64,000 bases of DNA, taken from Phreatobacter sp. GTDB taxonomy: Bacteria > Pseudomonadota > Alphaproteobacteria > Rhizobiales > Phreatobacteraceae. Location of the stretch: NCBI RefSeq assembly GCF_027532945.1, contig NZ_JAPZTZ010000003.1, positions 267,208 to 331,207 on the forward strand, in the 5' to 3' direction. Of this stretch, positions 42,227 through 51,102 are shown in pieces (the first letter of the stretch is position 1; every line of letters begins with the position of its first letter). The notes beneath the pieces are model-generated. The model did no database searches, had not been told where the DNA came from, and was given only the letters and a program-made list of their open reading frames with translations. Both the position numbers and the translations under genes were made by a program.

Positions 42227-43386
42227 GCCCGGCTCCCGGCACAGCCGAACCCAAGGCGCGGGGTCGCGACGCGAGGATCGACCTCGCCCGCGGCCTCACC
42301 ATGCTCATCATTTTCGTCGCCCATGTTCCGGGCAACCTCTGGGCCGAATTCATCCCGGCCCGGATGGGCTTTTCCTCAGGGGCCGAAGCCTTCGTCCTCT
42401 GCTCGGGGCTTGCCTGCGGCATCGCCTTCGGCGGCACCTTCCAGCGTGACGGCTGGCTCGCCGGCACGCGGCGGATCGGCAAGCGGGTCTGGCAGCTCTG
42501 GCTCGCCCAAGTGCTGACGTTCGGTGGGTTTGCCGCATTGATGCTCTCGATCGACGCCTGGCTCGGCGGGGACGCCTATGCCGCCCGCTACAGCCTCGCC
42601 TATCCCGTTGGCGCTCCGCTGGAGGCGGCCCTCGCGCTGATGACGCTGCGCTACGTGCCGGACTTCTTCGACATCCTGCCGCTCTACATCGTGCTGCTCG
42701 CCGCCGTGCCGCTGATGAGTCTCGTCGCCGGCGCCTCGCGCTGGCTGGTCCTCGGCCTGTCGGCGGGCCTCTGGCTCGTCGTGCAGGTCGTGCCGCTGAA
42801 CCTTCCGGCGAACCCGGCGGGCACCAAGCTCTGGTATTTCGACCCGCTCGCCTGGCAGTTCCTGTTCTTCCTCGGCTATGCCACGACGGCCGGGTGGCTC
42901 ACCCCGCCGCGGGCAACGCCGGCCCGCATCGCCGTTGCGGGGGCGATCATCCTCGCCTGCATCCCGCTGACCTTCTGGGGGGCTCACGCCGCCTTCCCGG
43001 TGCTCGGCGAGCTCTACCGGGCGATCTATCCGGCGGAGGCGATCTCGACCCTCCACCCGCTGCGGCTCGCCCATGTGCTGCTGCTCGCCTGGCTCTTCGC
43101 CGCCCTGCTCGCGAGCCGGCGGTCCTCGCTCTACGACGGCCCGCTGAAGCCCGTCCTCGTGGTCGGCCAGCAATCGCTGACGACCTTCCTCACCGGCATC
43201 GTGCTTGCGGCGCTGGCGGGCGTCGCGCTGGACCTCATCGGCCGTGGCATCGCCGCGACCGCCCTCATCAACCTCACCGGCTGCGCGCTGCTGGTCGCCA
43301 CCGCCTATGCCGCGCGCACCGTCAAGGCATCGCTCAAGACCCGCACACCCACAGGTAAGGACAGGCCATGGCTCGCCACGCAGTGA
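42223..43386 (+). CDS. OpgC-like membrane acyltransferase-type protein
   Basis: A 387-residue membrane protein with about ten hydrophobic segments, resembling OpgC, which adds succinyl groups to osmoregulated periplasmic glucans. Typical parts are RDARIDLARGLTMLIIFVAHVPGN near the N-terminus, FSSGAEAFVLCSGLACGIAFG, a PDFFDILPLYIVLL stretch and WYFDPLAWQFLFFLGY. The GAEAFVxCSG and FDILPLY signatures are family-defining. It starts by ATGA overlap with the preceding membrane protein gene and its end overlaps the Bug gene by 19 bp. A glucan synthase (opgG/H) is not nearby, so the acceptor is unknown. Confidence 0.82.
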   Translation: MSPAPGTAEPKARGRDARIDLARGLTMLIIFVAHVPGNLWAEFIPARMGFSSGAEAFVLCSGLACGIAFGGTFQRDGWLAGTRRIGKRVWQLWLAQVLTFGGFAALMLSIDAWLGGDAYAARYSLAYPVGAPLEAALALMTLRYVPDFFDILPLYIVLLAAVPLMSLVAGASRWLVLGLSAGLWLVVQVVPLNLPANPAGTKLWYFDPLAWQFLFFLGYATTAGWLTPPRATPARIAVAGAIILACIPLTFWGAHAAFPVLGELYRAIYPAEAISTLHPLRLAHVLLLAWLFAALLASRRSSLYDGPLKPVLVVGQQSLTTFLTGIVLAALAGVALDLIGRGIAATALINLTGCALLVATAYAARTVKASLKTRTPTGKDRPWLATQ

Positions 43387-44351
43387 CGTTCTCCCGCCGC
43401 GCCCTCCTCGCCGGCGCTGCCCTCGCCCTTCCCGCCACCGCGAGCGCGACACGGGCGGAGACCGGCCGCATCACGCTCATCGTGCCCTTTGCCGCCGGCG
43501 GGCCGACCGACATCGTCGCGCGGCTGGCCGCCGACGGCATGGCCCGCCATCTCGGCCGCGCCGTGATCGTCGAGAATTTCGCGGGAGCCGGCGGCGCGAC
43601 CGGCACGCTGCGGGCGGCGCGGGCGCGCCCGGACGGCACGACCATGGTGCTCGGGCAGATGGCGACCCATGCGCTCACCCCGATCCTCAATCCGCAGGCA
43701 GGCTATGACCCGCTCGCCGATTTCGTGCCGATCGGGCTCATCGCCAATGCGCCCATGGTCATCGCGGCGCGCAAGGGCCTGCCGGCGTCATCGCTGCGCG
43801 AGTTCCGCGATTTCGTGGCGGGAAGCGGCAATCGCCTGTCCTTCGGCCATGCCGGGCTCGGGGCGACGTCGCAGGTCGCCTGCGAGCTGTTCAACCGGGG
43901 GACCGGCGCAGCACCCGTCTCCATCGCCTATCGCGGCACGGCCCCGGCGCTGAACGACCTCGCCGCGGGCCAGATCGACTTTGCCTGCGACCAGCTCACC
44001 AGCATCGCGCCGCTGATCCGCTCCGGCCATATCCAGGGCGTGGCGCTGATGGCGGCGACGCGCTCGCCCGTCCTGCCGGACCTGCCCTCCGCCGCCGAAC
44101 AGGGCTTTCCCGACCTGTCGGTCGAGGTCTGGAACGGACTGCTCTTCCCGCGCGGCACACCGCAGACCGTCGTGGCGGAGGTCCATGCCGCGCTCACCAC
44201 GGCGCTCGACGATCCAGGCCTGATCCGCCGCTTCGAGGAGCTCGGCGCCTCGGTGCCGGCGGGCGCGGCCAACACGCCCGCGGCCTTCGGCGCGCTGATC
44301 CGCTCCGAGAATGCCCGCTGGCGGCCGGTGCTGGAGCGCCTCACGCGCTGA
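43368..44351 (+). CDS. Bug/TctC-family periplasmic substrate-binding protein
   Basis: A 327-residue secreted Bug protein beginning inside the end of the OpgC-like gene. The signal peptide holds SRRALLAGAALALPATASA and the mature part ITLIVPFAAGGPTDIVARLA, VIVENFAGAGGATG and GYDPLADFVPIGLI, all family signatures. The C-terminal WNGLLFPRGTPQTVVAEVHAAL is normal. It is translationally linked to an OpgC-like gene, an unusual pairing for a Bug protein, and no permease is close. The gene is convergent with the LysR gene that faces dabB. Confidence 0.88.
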   Translation: MARHAVTFSRRALLAGAALALPATASATRAETGRITLIVPFAAGGPTDIVARLAADGMARHLGRAVIVENFAGAGGATGTLRAARARPDGTTMVLGQMATHALTPILNPQAGYDPLADFVPIGLIANAPMVIAARKGLPASSLREFRDFVAGSGNRLSFGHAGLGATSQVACELFNRGTGAAPVSIAYRGTAPALNDLAAGQIDFACDQLTSIAPLIRSGHIQGVALMAATRSPVLPDLPSAAEQGFPDLSVEVWNGLLFPRGTPQTVVAEVHAALTTALDDPGLIRRFEELGASVPAGAANTPAAFGALIRSENARWRPVLERLTR

Positions 44352-44357
44352 CCGGTT

Positions 44358-45239
44358 TTACTCGCTCACATCCCGCAGGATCCGCGCCAGGACCGGATGT
44401 GGAAAGCGGCGGGCGACCGTCACGGCGAAGAAGGTCTCGGTGATCCGGTCGAGCTTGGCGGCTTCGGCGAGGAAGCCGGCGGCAAGCTCATCGCGCACGA
44501 CGATGCGCGGGATGACGGCGAGCCCCAGATCCTCGCGCGCGAGGAGACGCAGCATCGCCATGTCGTCGGCTTCGGCCGCGACCGTCGGCGTGACCCCGAG
44601 CTGGGCGGCGAAGGCGTCGAAGGAAGCGCGCAGCGCGGTATCGAGGGCGGGCAGCACCAGCGGCTGCTCGGCGAGGAGCGCGGCGAGGTCGCCTCCGGCC
44701 GATCCCACGCGGCGCGGCGTGCCGATGAGGCTCACGGGCTGGTCGGCGAGGCGGTTGACGAGCCAGGGGATGGCGTCATCGCGGGGCGGGGCGTGGGTGG
44801 TGAGCACCACGTCGAGCTCAAGACTCTCCAGCCCCCGCAGCAGCTCGGCCTGCGAACCGGACCGCAGGTGCACCTCCACGTCGCCCTTGCCAATGACCGG
44901 GCGGATGAACTGCATCTGGAAATTGCGCGACAGCGTGGCCAGCGCGCCGACCCTCAGGGCGCGTCGCGAGCCGCCGGTCTCGCGCAGCGTCGCGGTCAGG
45001 TCCTCGGCGGTGCGGAAGATCGTCTCGGCATGGTCGAAGGCGATTCGCCCCGCCTCGGTGAGGACGAGACCGCGGCCGCGCCGTTCAAAGAGATCATGGC
45101 CGAGCGTCGCCTCCAGCGTCTTCAGCTGGGTCGACAGCGCGGATTGGGCGAGGTTCAGCCGCCGCGCCGCGCCGGTGAGCGTTCCCTCGGCCGCAACGGC
45201 GTGAAAGAGGCGGAGGTGGTGGAGGTTCAGCGCGGGCAT
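44358..45239 (-). CDS. LysR-family regulator divergent from dabBA
   Basis: A 293-residue LysR regulator. The N-terminal winged helix reads LHHLRLFHAVAAEGTLTGAARRLNLAQSALSTQLKTLE, and the effector domain starts around residue 90 (LRVGALATLSRNFQMQFIRPVI), resembling NhaR-type members. The ATG at 45237-45239 is chosen; an in-frame TTG slightly upstream lies in the intergenic palindrome. The gene faces dabB across a 98-bp gap, so it is the likely activator of bicarbonate uptake, comparable to CbbR-like LysR control of carbon-concentrating genes. Confidence 0.9.
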   Translation of the reverse strand: MPALNLHHLRLFHAVAAEGTLTGAARRLNLAQSALSTQLKTLEATLGHDLFERRGRGLVLTEAGRIAFDHAETIFRTAEDLTATLRETGGSRRALRVGALATLSRNFQMQFIRPVIGKGDVEVHLRSGSQAELLRGLESLELDVVLTTHAPPRDDAIPWLVNRLADQPVSLIGTPRRVGSAGGDLAALLAEQPLVLPALDTALRASFDAFAAQLGVTPTVAAEADDMAMLRLLAREDLGLAVIPRIVVRDELAAGFLAEAAKLDRITETFFAVTVARRFPHPVLARILRDVSE

Positions 45240-45244
45240 CGTTC

Positions 45245-45256
45245 TTCTCAATAGAA
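45245..45256. promoter_or_regulatory. Palindrome in the LysR-dabB intergenic region
   Basis: TTCT-CAAT-AGAA (45245-45256) is a perfect inverted repeat embedded in GTTCT...AGAAC and is compatible with a LysR T-N11-A box. A very AT-rich stretch follows (ATTATGTATTTTTATTG, about 45271-45287), likely holding one or both promoters of the divergent pair. Confidence 0.45.
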
Positions 45257-45337
45257 CGTAACGACCGAAATTATGTATTTTTATTGAAGTCAGGCAAGCC
45301 TTATCTCCGGCGGCACTCGTTGATCCCCGGAGTCGCC

Positions 45338-46900
45338 ATGTCGACCTTCATCCCCTTCGTGCAATTCGCACCGCTGGTGCTTCTCGGCGCCGCCGCCTTC
45401 GCCCTGGTGCGGCCCGGCCGCCGCCCCGGCGCCTATCCGGCCTTCGCGGAAGCCGCCGCCCTCGCCGCGCTCGGCCTCGCCCTCGCCTCCCTGATCCAGC
45501 TTCTCGTTCTCGGCCAGCGGGTGACGGCGGTCGGCGCCGGCCCCGCCCTGCTCGCGCTGCGGCTCGACGCGGTGAGCGCGACCATGACGGTGCTGGTCGG
45601 CTTCGTCGGCTGGATCGTGGTGCGCTACGCCCGCTCCTATCTCGACGGTGAGGAGCAGGAGGGCCGGTTCCACGGCCTGATGCTGGCGACGCTCGCGGCT
45701 GTGCTCCTGCTCGTCCAGTCCGGCAGCCTGGTCGTCCTCGCCGCGAGCTTCGTCGCGGTCGGCGCCGGCCTGAGGCGGCTCCTGATGTTCTACGGCGAGC
45801 GGGCTGAGGCGCGGCGCGCCGCCACCAAGTTCGCCCTCGTCTGGTTCGGCGGCGACGTGCTGCTGGTCCTCGCCGCCGCCCTGCTGTGGGTCGGCTTCGG
45901 GACCGCCGACCTCGGCGCCATCGGCGCGGCGGCGAAGGGCGGCCTGCCCCTCTCGGCCCACATCGCGGTCGCCTTGCTGGTCGTGGTGGCGGCGCTGAAG
46001 ACCGCCTCCTTCCCGCTGCACGGCTGGATCACCGAGGTGATGGAGGCCCCGACCCCGGTCTCCGCCCTCCTCCATGCCGGCATCATCAATGCCGGCGGCT
46101 TCCTGATGATCCGCCTCGCGGAGCTGGTGCAGGCGAGCTCCGGCGGCATGGCGGCCCTCGTCATGCTCGGCGGCCTCACCGCCCTGTTCGGCGCGGTGGT
46201 GATGCTCACCCAGAGCGCCGCCAAGACGGCGCTGGCCTGGTCGACCGTCTCGCAGATGGGCTTCATGCTGCTCCAGTGCGGCCTCGGCCTCTGGCCCCTC
46301 GCCCTCCTGCACATCGTCGCCCACTCGCTCTACAAGGCGCATGCCTTCCTCGCCGCCGGCGGCGCGGTAGAGGCGGTGGCCTCGATCCGGCGGCCCGGCC
46401 CGGTGGCGGTGCCCGGTGGCCTTGCGGTGGCGCGGTCCTTCGCGCTGGCCATCGTGCTCTACCTTGCGGTTGCCAGCCTCTTCGGCCTGGTCAGCGGCCA
46501 CAAGTCGGCCCAGGCCCTGGCGCTTGGCGCGATCCTGGTCTTCGGTGTCGCCTACCTTGTCGCCCAGGGCCTTGCCGACGCAGCCCCCCGCGAGCTCACC
46601 CGCCGCACGGCCCTCGCCTCCCTCGGCGCGGCGGTGGCCTATTTCGGCTTCCACCTGATCTCCGGGGCGATCTGGGGCCCGTATCTGCCGGCCGTGCCGA
46701 CCGCCGGCCCGCTGGAATGGGCGCTGATCATCCTCGCCCTCCTCTCCTTCGGCCTCGTGGCGGTCGCCCAGGCGCTCTTCCCCCTCTGGGCCCACCACCC
46801 GGCGGCGGCGGGCCTGCGCGTCCACCTCGCCAACGGCCTCTACCTCAACGCCGTCCTCGACCGGCTGATCGGCGGCTTCCGGGCCGCAAAAGCCCACTGA
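45338..46900 (+). CDS. dabB: DabB, membrane subunit of the DAB inorganic-carbon transporter
   Basis: A 520-residue protein of the NADH-quinone oxidoreductase NuoL/Mrp antiporter family with about 13 membrane spans. Ion-path residues are conserved: PLHGWITEVMEAPTPVSALLHAG (the PLHxWLPxAMxAPTPVSALLHA signature), KTALAWSTVSQMGFML and a Lys in VALLVVVAALKTASFPLHGW. The chosen ATG (45338) follows GGAG. It is followed 16 bp later by the DUF2309 gene dabA. DabA and DabB together accumulate dissolved inorganic carbon using a cation gradient; DabB moves the cation. NuoL proteins are about 600 residues, so this shorter form agrees with DabB. Confidence 0.9.
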   Translation: MSTFIPFVQFAPLVLLGAAAFALVRPGRRPGAYPAFAEAAALAALGLALASLIQLLVLGQRVTAVGAGPALLALRLDAVSATMTVLVGFVGWIVVRYARSYLDGEEQEGRFHGLMLATLAAVLLLVQSGSLVVLAASFVAVGAGLRRLLMFYGERAEARRAATKFALVWFGGDVLLVLAAALLWVGFGTADLGAIGAAAKGGLPLSAHIAVALLVVVAALKTASFPLHGWITEVMEAPTPVSALLHAGIINAGGFLMIRLAELVQASSGGMAALVMLGGLTALFGAVVMLTQSAAKTALAWSTVSQMGFMLLQCGLGLWPLALLHIVAHSLYKAHAFLAAGGAVEAVASIRRPGPVAVPGGLAVARSFALAIVLYLAVASLFGLVSGHKSAQALALGAILVFGVAYLVAQGLADAAPRELTRRTALASLGAAVAYFGFHLISGAIWGPYLPAVPTAGPLEWALIILALLSFGLVAVAQALFPLWAHHPAAAGLRVHLANGLYLNAVLDRLIGGFRAAKAH

Positions 46901-46916
46901 CCTCACGGAGAGCATC

Positions 46917-49292
46917 ATGTTGCTGAACCAGCCCCAGGTCGCCCCCGCCCGGTACGCCGCCCTCATCAAGGCCGCTGAAGCCGCCGCCCGCGCGATCCCC
47001 CCGGCCTTCCCGCTCTCGGCGACGGTCGCGGTCAATCCCTTCCTCGGCCAGACCGGCGAGGATTTCGCCACCGCCGCGGCGCGGCTCGCCCGGGTCGCCG
47101 GCGTGCCGCTGACCCGCAGCCGGCAGGACTACGCGGCGAAGATCGCCTCCGGCGAGATCACCGTCGAGGACCTGTCGGCGGCGCTCGCCGCCTCGGCCTC
47201 GGCGCTGAAGCCGAAGGACCTCGCCGCCCTCAAGGCGCGGCTGGCGACGCCGGAAGCCGCACCCGTCGCGCTGCCGACGGTGGCAGCGCTGGCCGCCGAC
47301 GCCACGGGAACGGACTGGCCGGCCCTCGTCGAGCGGTGCTTCGGCCTCTGGGCCGCCGGCCATTTCGACCGGGGCCAGGCGCTCTGGTCGCCGGCCCCCG
47401 GCCGCAGCGCCTTCTCGGCCTGGCGGGACTGGGCCGTCCACGACCTCACTCCGGAGATCGCTGGCCTCAAGGGCTTCTGCGCCCATGTGGCCGATGCCCC
47501 GGACACGCCGGAGCGGGCGATCCTTCGGGCTGCCGACAGCCTCGGCATCGGCGAGGCGGCGGCGGAGACGCTGTTCCACCGGCTCCTCAGCGATCTCGGC
47601 GGCTGGGCGCAGCACGCCCGCTGGCTGCTCTGGGAGGCCGAGCTCGGTGAGGCGACCGACACGACCATCACCGACCTGCTCGCCATCCGGCTGATCTTCG
47701 AGGAGGCGCTCCTTGCCCATGTCCCGGCCATCGCCGAGCGCTGGCAGCAGATCGTCGCCGCCCATGCCGCGCCGGTCGCAGCGACGCCTGACCAGGTGGC
47801 CGATGCGATCCTGCAGGACGCCGCCGACCGGGCGCATCAGCGGCGGCTTGCCGCGCAGCTCACGGGCATGGCCGGCGCGACAGCCCGGCCCGCCGTGCAG
47901 GCCGCCTTCTGCATCGACGTGCGGTCGGAAGTGTACCGGCGGGCGCTCGAGAGCCTCAGCCCGGAGATCGCCACCATCGGTTTCGCCGGCTTCTTCGGCC
48001 TGCCGCTGGCCCACCGGCCGCACGGCACGGACGAGGTCGCCAAGCACCTCCCCGTTCTGCTGAAGCCCGCCATGTTCACCTGCAGCCACGTCTCGCCTGA
48101 GGACGAGGCGACGAGCCGGATCGGCGCGCGGGCAACCCGCGCCTGGGGCCGGTTCCGGCAGGCGGCCGTCTCGTCCTTCGCCTTCGTCGAGGCCTCCGGG
48201 CCCCTCTACGGCGCCAAGCTCGTCAAGGACGCGCTCGGCTTCGGCGAGGCGCCGAAGCAAAACCCGCGGCCGCGGATCGATGGCGGCCTCACCGCCGAGG
48301 CCAAGGCGGCGACGGGCGCTGCGGTGCTGAAGGCGATGAGCATGACCGAGGGCCATGCCCGGCTGGTGCTGCTCTTCGGCCACGGCGCCAAGGTGACCAA
48401 CAACCCGCACGAGAGCGCCTATCATTGCGGCGCCTGCGGCGGCCAGACGGGCGAGGTCTCGGCGCGGATCCTCGCCGACCTCCTCAACGATCCGGAAACG
48501 CGGGCGGGCCTGCCGGCCCATGGCATCATCCTGCCCGAGGACACGGTCTTCGTCGCCGGCCTGCACGAGACCACGACCGACACGATCACCCTCTACCGCG
48601 ACATGGAGCTCGGTGGCCACGTGGCGGATCTCGTCCGCGCCGAGGCCTGGCTGTCCGAGGCAACCCGGATCACCCGGGCCGAGCGGGCGAAGCGGCTGCC
48701 GCGGGCCCATGCCGAGACCATCGCGCAGCGGGCGCTGGACTGGGCCGAGCTCCGGCCGGAATGGGGCCTTGCGGGCTGCGCCGCCTTCATCGCCGCGCCG
48801 CGGGCCGTCACCGCAACGACGGATCTCGGCGGCCGCGCCTTCCTGCACAGCTACGACTGGGAGGCGGATGAAGGCTTTGCCACGCTGGAGCTGATCCTGA
48901 CCGCCCCGGTGGTGGTCGCGAGCTGGATCAGCCTCCAGTACTACGGCTCCTCCGTCGCGCCCGACATGTTCGGTGGCGGCAACAAGCTGATCCACAACGT
49001 GGTGGGCGGGTTCGGCGTGGTGCAGGGCAATGGCGGCGTCCTCCGCACCGGCCTGCCCTGGCAGGCGGTCCACGACGGCGAGAGCCTCGCGCACGAGCCG
49101 CTGCGCCTCACCGTGATGATCGACGCGCCGCAGGAGGCGATTACGGCCATCCTCGACAAGCATGCGGGCGTCCGGCAGCTGTTCGACAATGGCTGGCTGC
49201 ACCTGCTGCGGCTGGAGAACGGCAAGGTTGCCGGCCGCTACCGGCCGGGCCTCGCCTGGGAAGGCGCCACGCCGCTGCGCTCGGCCGCCTGA
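46917..49292 (+). CDS. dabA: DabA (DUF2309), carbonic-anhydrase-like subunit of the DAB transporter
   Basis: A 791-residue DUF2309 protein, the cytoplasmic partner of DabB. In the studied Halothiobacillus protein zinc is held by two Cys, an Asp and a His in a beta-carbonic-anhydrase-like site. Here the matching residues appear as FCIDVRSE (Cys332, Asp334), GHG (His489) and YHCGACGGQ (Cys504), with the same 15-residue His-Cys spacing. The N-terminus has AVNPFLGQT, normal for the family. DabAB is thought to drive vectorial CO2 hydration, supplying bicarbonate. The start follows CGGAG. No Rubisco or carboxysome gene is in the window, so it may serve anaplerotic carboxylation. Confidence 0.93.
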   Translation: MLLNQPQVAPARYAALIKAAEAAARAIPPAFPLSATVAVNPFLGQTGEDFATAAARLARVAGVPLTRSRQDYAAKIASGEITVEDLSAALAASASALKPKDLAALKARLATPEAAPVALPTVAALAADATGTDWPALVERCFGLWAAGHFDRGQALWSPAPGRSAFSAWRDWAVHDLTPEIAGLKGFCAHVADAPDTPERAILRAADSLGIGEAAAETLFHRLLSDLGGWAQHARWLLWEAELGEATDTTITDLLAIRLIFEEALLAHVPAIAERWQQIVAAHAAPVAATPDQVADAILQDAADRAHQRRLAAQLTGMAGATARPAVQAAFCIDVRSEVYRRALESLSPEIATIGFAGFFGLPLAHRPHGTDEVAKHLPVLLKPAMFTCSHVSPEDEATSRIGARATRAWGRFRQAAVSSFAFVEASGPLYGAKLVKDALGFGEAPKQNPRPRIDGGLTAEAKAATGAAVLKAMSMTEGHARLVLLFGHGAKVTNNPHESAYHCGACGGQTGEVSARILADLLNDPETRAGLPAHGIILPEDTVFVAGLHETTTDTITLYRDMELGGHVADLVRAEAWLSEATRITRAERAKRLPRAHAETIAQRALDWAELRPEWGLAGCAAFIAAPRAVTATTDLGGRAFLHSYDWEADEGFATLELILTAPVVVASWISLQYYGSSVAPDMFGGGNKLIHNVVGGFGVVQGNGGVLRTGLPWQAVHDGESLAHEPLRLTVMIDAPQEAITAILDKHAGVRQLFDNGWLHLLRLENGKVAGRYRPGLAWEGATPLRSAA

Positions 49293-49329
49293 CCCATCGC
49301 CGCAGCGGCGGCGATCGCAGACGAAACGG

Positions 49330-49362
49330 GGCCGTCGCACCATCCGGTGCGGCGGCCTTTTT
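49330..49362 (+). terminator. Intrinsic terminator of the dabBA operon
   Basis: GGCCGTCGCACC (49330-49341), ATCC loop, and GGTGCGGCGGCC (49346-49357) pair over 12 bases with one wobble, followed by TTTTT (49358-49362). It lies 37 bp after the dabA stop. Confidence 0.9.
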
Positions 49363-49443
49363 GCGCCGGCATGCGGGCATCCGGAACTCGACGTCCACCC
49401 TTCGGGCGAGGCACCCGCCTGCCCCCCCCTGCGCGCCCTCGCC

Positions 49444-49490
49444 TTGACTTCGGCCGCCATCGTCTTGTAAGTAACTGGTGAGTTATATAC
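49444..49490 (+). promoter_or_regulatory. Promoter with TetR-type operator, catabolic operon
   Basis: A TTGACT hexamer (49444-49449) precedes a TAAGTA -10-like sequence (49468-49473, 18-bp spacing). Overlapping it is an imperfect 24-bp palindrome at 49467-49490 whose centre is TAACT-GGTG-AGTTA. The core GTAACYGGTGAGT also occurs upstream of the second operon (57156-57168). Overlap with the -10 region suits a repressor. The TetR protein encoded at 54493-55212 is the natural candidate. Confidence 0.6.
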
Positions 49491-49531
49491 GTCGCCACCT
49501 GAGAGCGACGGGCATGGGCAGGAGACCGAGG

Positions 49532-49702
49532 ATGGCGGCATCGCGCGCCGGGAGCACTGGGCTTGGCCGCTGGCTGAATGCCGCCTGGCTCAGCCCCTTC
49601 GGCATGCTCGCCCTGCTCAACCTCGCCTGGGACCTCGTGGCCTTTCCGGATCTCGCCAAGAAGGTCCGGGCGCATTTCTACGCTCAAGGGGGGATCGACT
49701 GA
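49532..49702 (+). CDS. Small single-span membrane protein coupled to the enolase-like gene
   Basis: A 56-residue ORF. The ATG at 49532 is preceded by AGGAG with 7-nt spacing, and the TGA overlaps the next ATG by one base (TGATG), so it is translated with the next gene. The sequence has one hydrophobic segment (LSPFGMLALLNLAWDLVAF) followed by a short basic, aromatic tail (LAKKVRAHFYAQ). It is the first gene of a TetR-type-controlled catabolic operon. Its role is unknown; a short membrane-anchoring or transporter-accessory role is only a guess. Confidence 0.6.
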   Translation: MAASRAGSTGLGRWLNAAWLSPFGMLALLNLAWDLVAFPDLAKKVRAHFYAQGGID

Positions 49703-51102
49703 TGGCCGCCCCGCGCACTCGCATTGCCGAGGCCGAAGCCTTCGAGCGCTGGACGCCCTTCGTGCGGCCGTTCCGTTTCGGAGCAGTCACGGTGGAAGGT
49801 GCCTTCCAGGCCTTCGTGCGCGTCGTCGTGGAGGTCGAGGGCCATGGCCGCGCCACCGGCATGACCGCCGAACTCATGCCGCCCAAATGGTTCGACAAAC
49901 GGGCGGAGCGCAGCACCGACGATACGGTGCGAGACCTGAAAAGCAGCCTCGCGGCGGCGGTGGCATCGACGCGCCACCTCGGCTGCGACACGGCCTTCGG
50001 GCACCATGTGCGGCTGCAGGAGGCGCAGGCGGACTGGGCGAAGGCCGCCGATGCCACCGCCCTCTCCGCCTCCTTCGGCGTCGCGCAGGTGGACAAGGCC
50101 GTGCTCGACGGATTGGCACGGGCGATGGGCCAAGGCTTCGTCGCAGTGCTCAAGGCCAATGCCGCTGGCATCGACGCGCGGTTGACGCCGGACCTGACGG
50201 AGGCTGCCATTGCGGCACGTCTCGCCGCCCTTTCCCCCGGCCGGTCCATCGCCATCCGTCACACGGTCGGCCTCACCGACCGCATCATCGGCGCCGACAG
50301 CCTCGCCTCCGAGATCGACGCCGCCGACCTCCGCTTCTTCAAGATCAAGCTCGGCGGGGATCCTGCCGCCGACATCGACCGGCTCCTCGCCATCGCAGCG
50401 CTCCTGGAGGCGCGTGGCATCGACTATCGCGCCACCGTCGATGCCAACGAGCAATATGCCCCCGATGCCCTCGTCGAGCTTCTTGCCCGTGCCGAGGCCG
50501 AGCCGCGGCTCGGCGGGCTCATGGCGCGCCTCCTCTTCATCGAACAGCCCTTCGACCGGCGCGTCACCTTCGAGCGGCCGCTGCCGCCAGCGGTGGCGGC
50601 GCGCGGCGTCATCATCGACGAGGCGGATGATGCCGACGACGCCTTCCCGCGCGCCAGGGCGCTTGGCTATCGCGGCGTCTCGTCCAAGTGCTGCAAGGGC
50701 CTCTACAAGGCGCTCATGAACACGGTGCGTGCCGCCGCCTGGAATGCCGGCAGCACCGGTGGCCCGGCCTTCCTCGTCTCGGCGGAGGACCTCACCTGCC
50801 AGGCGGGCCTTGCGGTCCAGCAAGACAGCGCCTTCGTCGCGGCGCTTGGCCTCACCCATGTGGAGCGCAACGGCCATCACTATGTCGACGGCTTCGCCGA
50901 GGCGCCCGCCGCCGAGGCCGAGGCGTTTCTTGCCGCCCATCCCGGGCTCTACGCCCGGACCGATCGCATCCGCCTCACTGTCGCGAGCGGACGGCTCGAC
51001 CTCTCCTCGCTGGACGGTCCCGGCTTCGCCAGCGCGGCGATGCCGGATGTCGCCCGCCTCTCCCCTCTCACAACCCTCCCCGCACAAGGACTACCCGCAT
51101 GA
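49702..51102 (+). CDS. Enolase-superfamily (mandelate racemase-like) protein
   Basis: A 466-residue protein. The C-terminal half has the enolase-superfamily barrel pattern: FFKIKLGGDP (KxK, Lys214 and Lys216), DANEQY (Asp247), FIEQPF (Glu281) and IIDEADD (Asp306/Glu307), the expected order of base and metal ligands. The N-terminal ~190 residues differ from typical members and form an unusually long capping region. Enzymes of this group abstract a proton alpha to a carboxylate and often dehydrate acid sugars. It begins at TGATG with a GGGGGG-type ribosome site and overlaps the dehydrogenase gene by 4 bp. Substrate is unknown, likely a sugar acid. Confidence 0.8.
   Translation: MAAPRTRIAEAEAFERWTPFVRPFRFGAVTVEGAFQAFVRVVVEVEGHGRATGMTAELMPPKWFDKRAERSTDDTVRDLKSSLAAAVASTRHLGCDTAFGHHVRLQEAQADWAKAADATALSASFGVAQVDKAVLDGLARAMGQGFVAVLKANAAGIDARLTPDLTEAAIAARLAALSPGRSIAIRHTVGLTDRIIGADSLASEIDAADLRFFKIKLGGDPAADIDRLLAIAALLEARGIDYRATVDANEQYAPDALVELLARAEAEPRLGGLMARLLFIEQPFDRRVTFERPLPPAVAARGVIIDEADDADDAFPRARALGYRGVSSKCCKGLYKALMNTVRAAAWNAGSTGGPAFLVSAEDLTCQAGLAVQQDSAFVAALGLTHVERNGHHYVDGFAEAPAAEAEAFLAAHPGLYARTDRIRLTVASGRLDLSSLDGPGFASAAMPDVARLSPLTTLPAQGLPA

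Noticed and set aside
46845..49541. Open frame of 898 codons on the minus strand
   Set aside because: Antisense to dabA, where zinc-site residues prove the coding strand.
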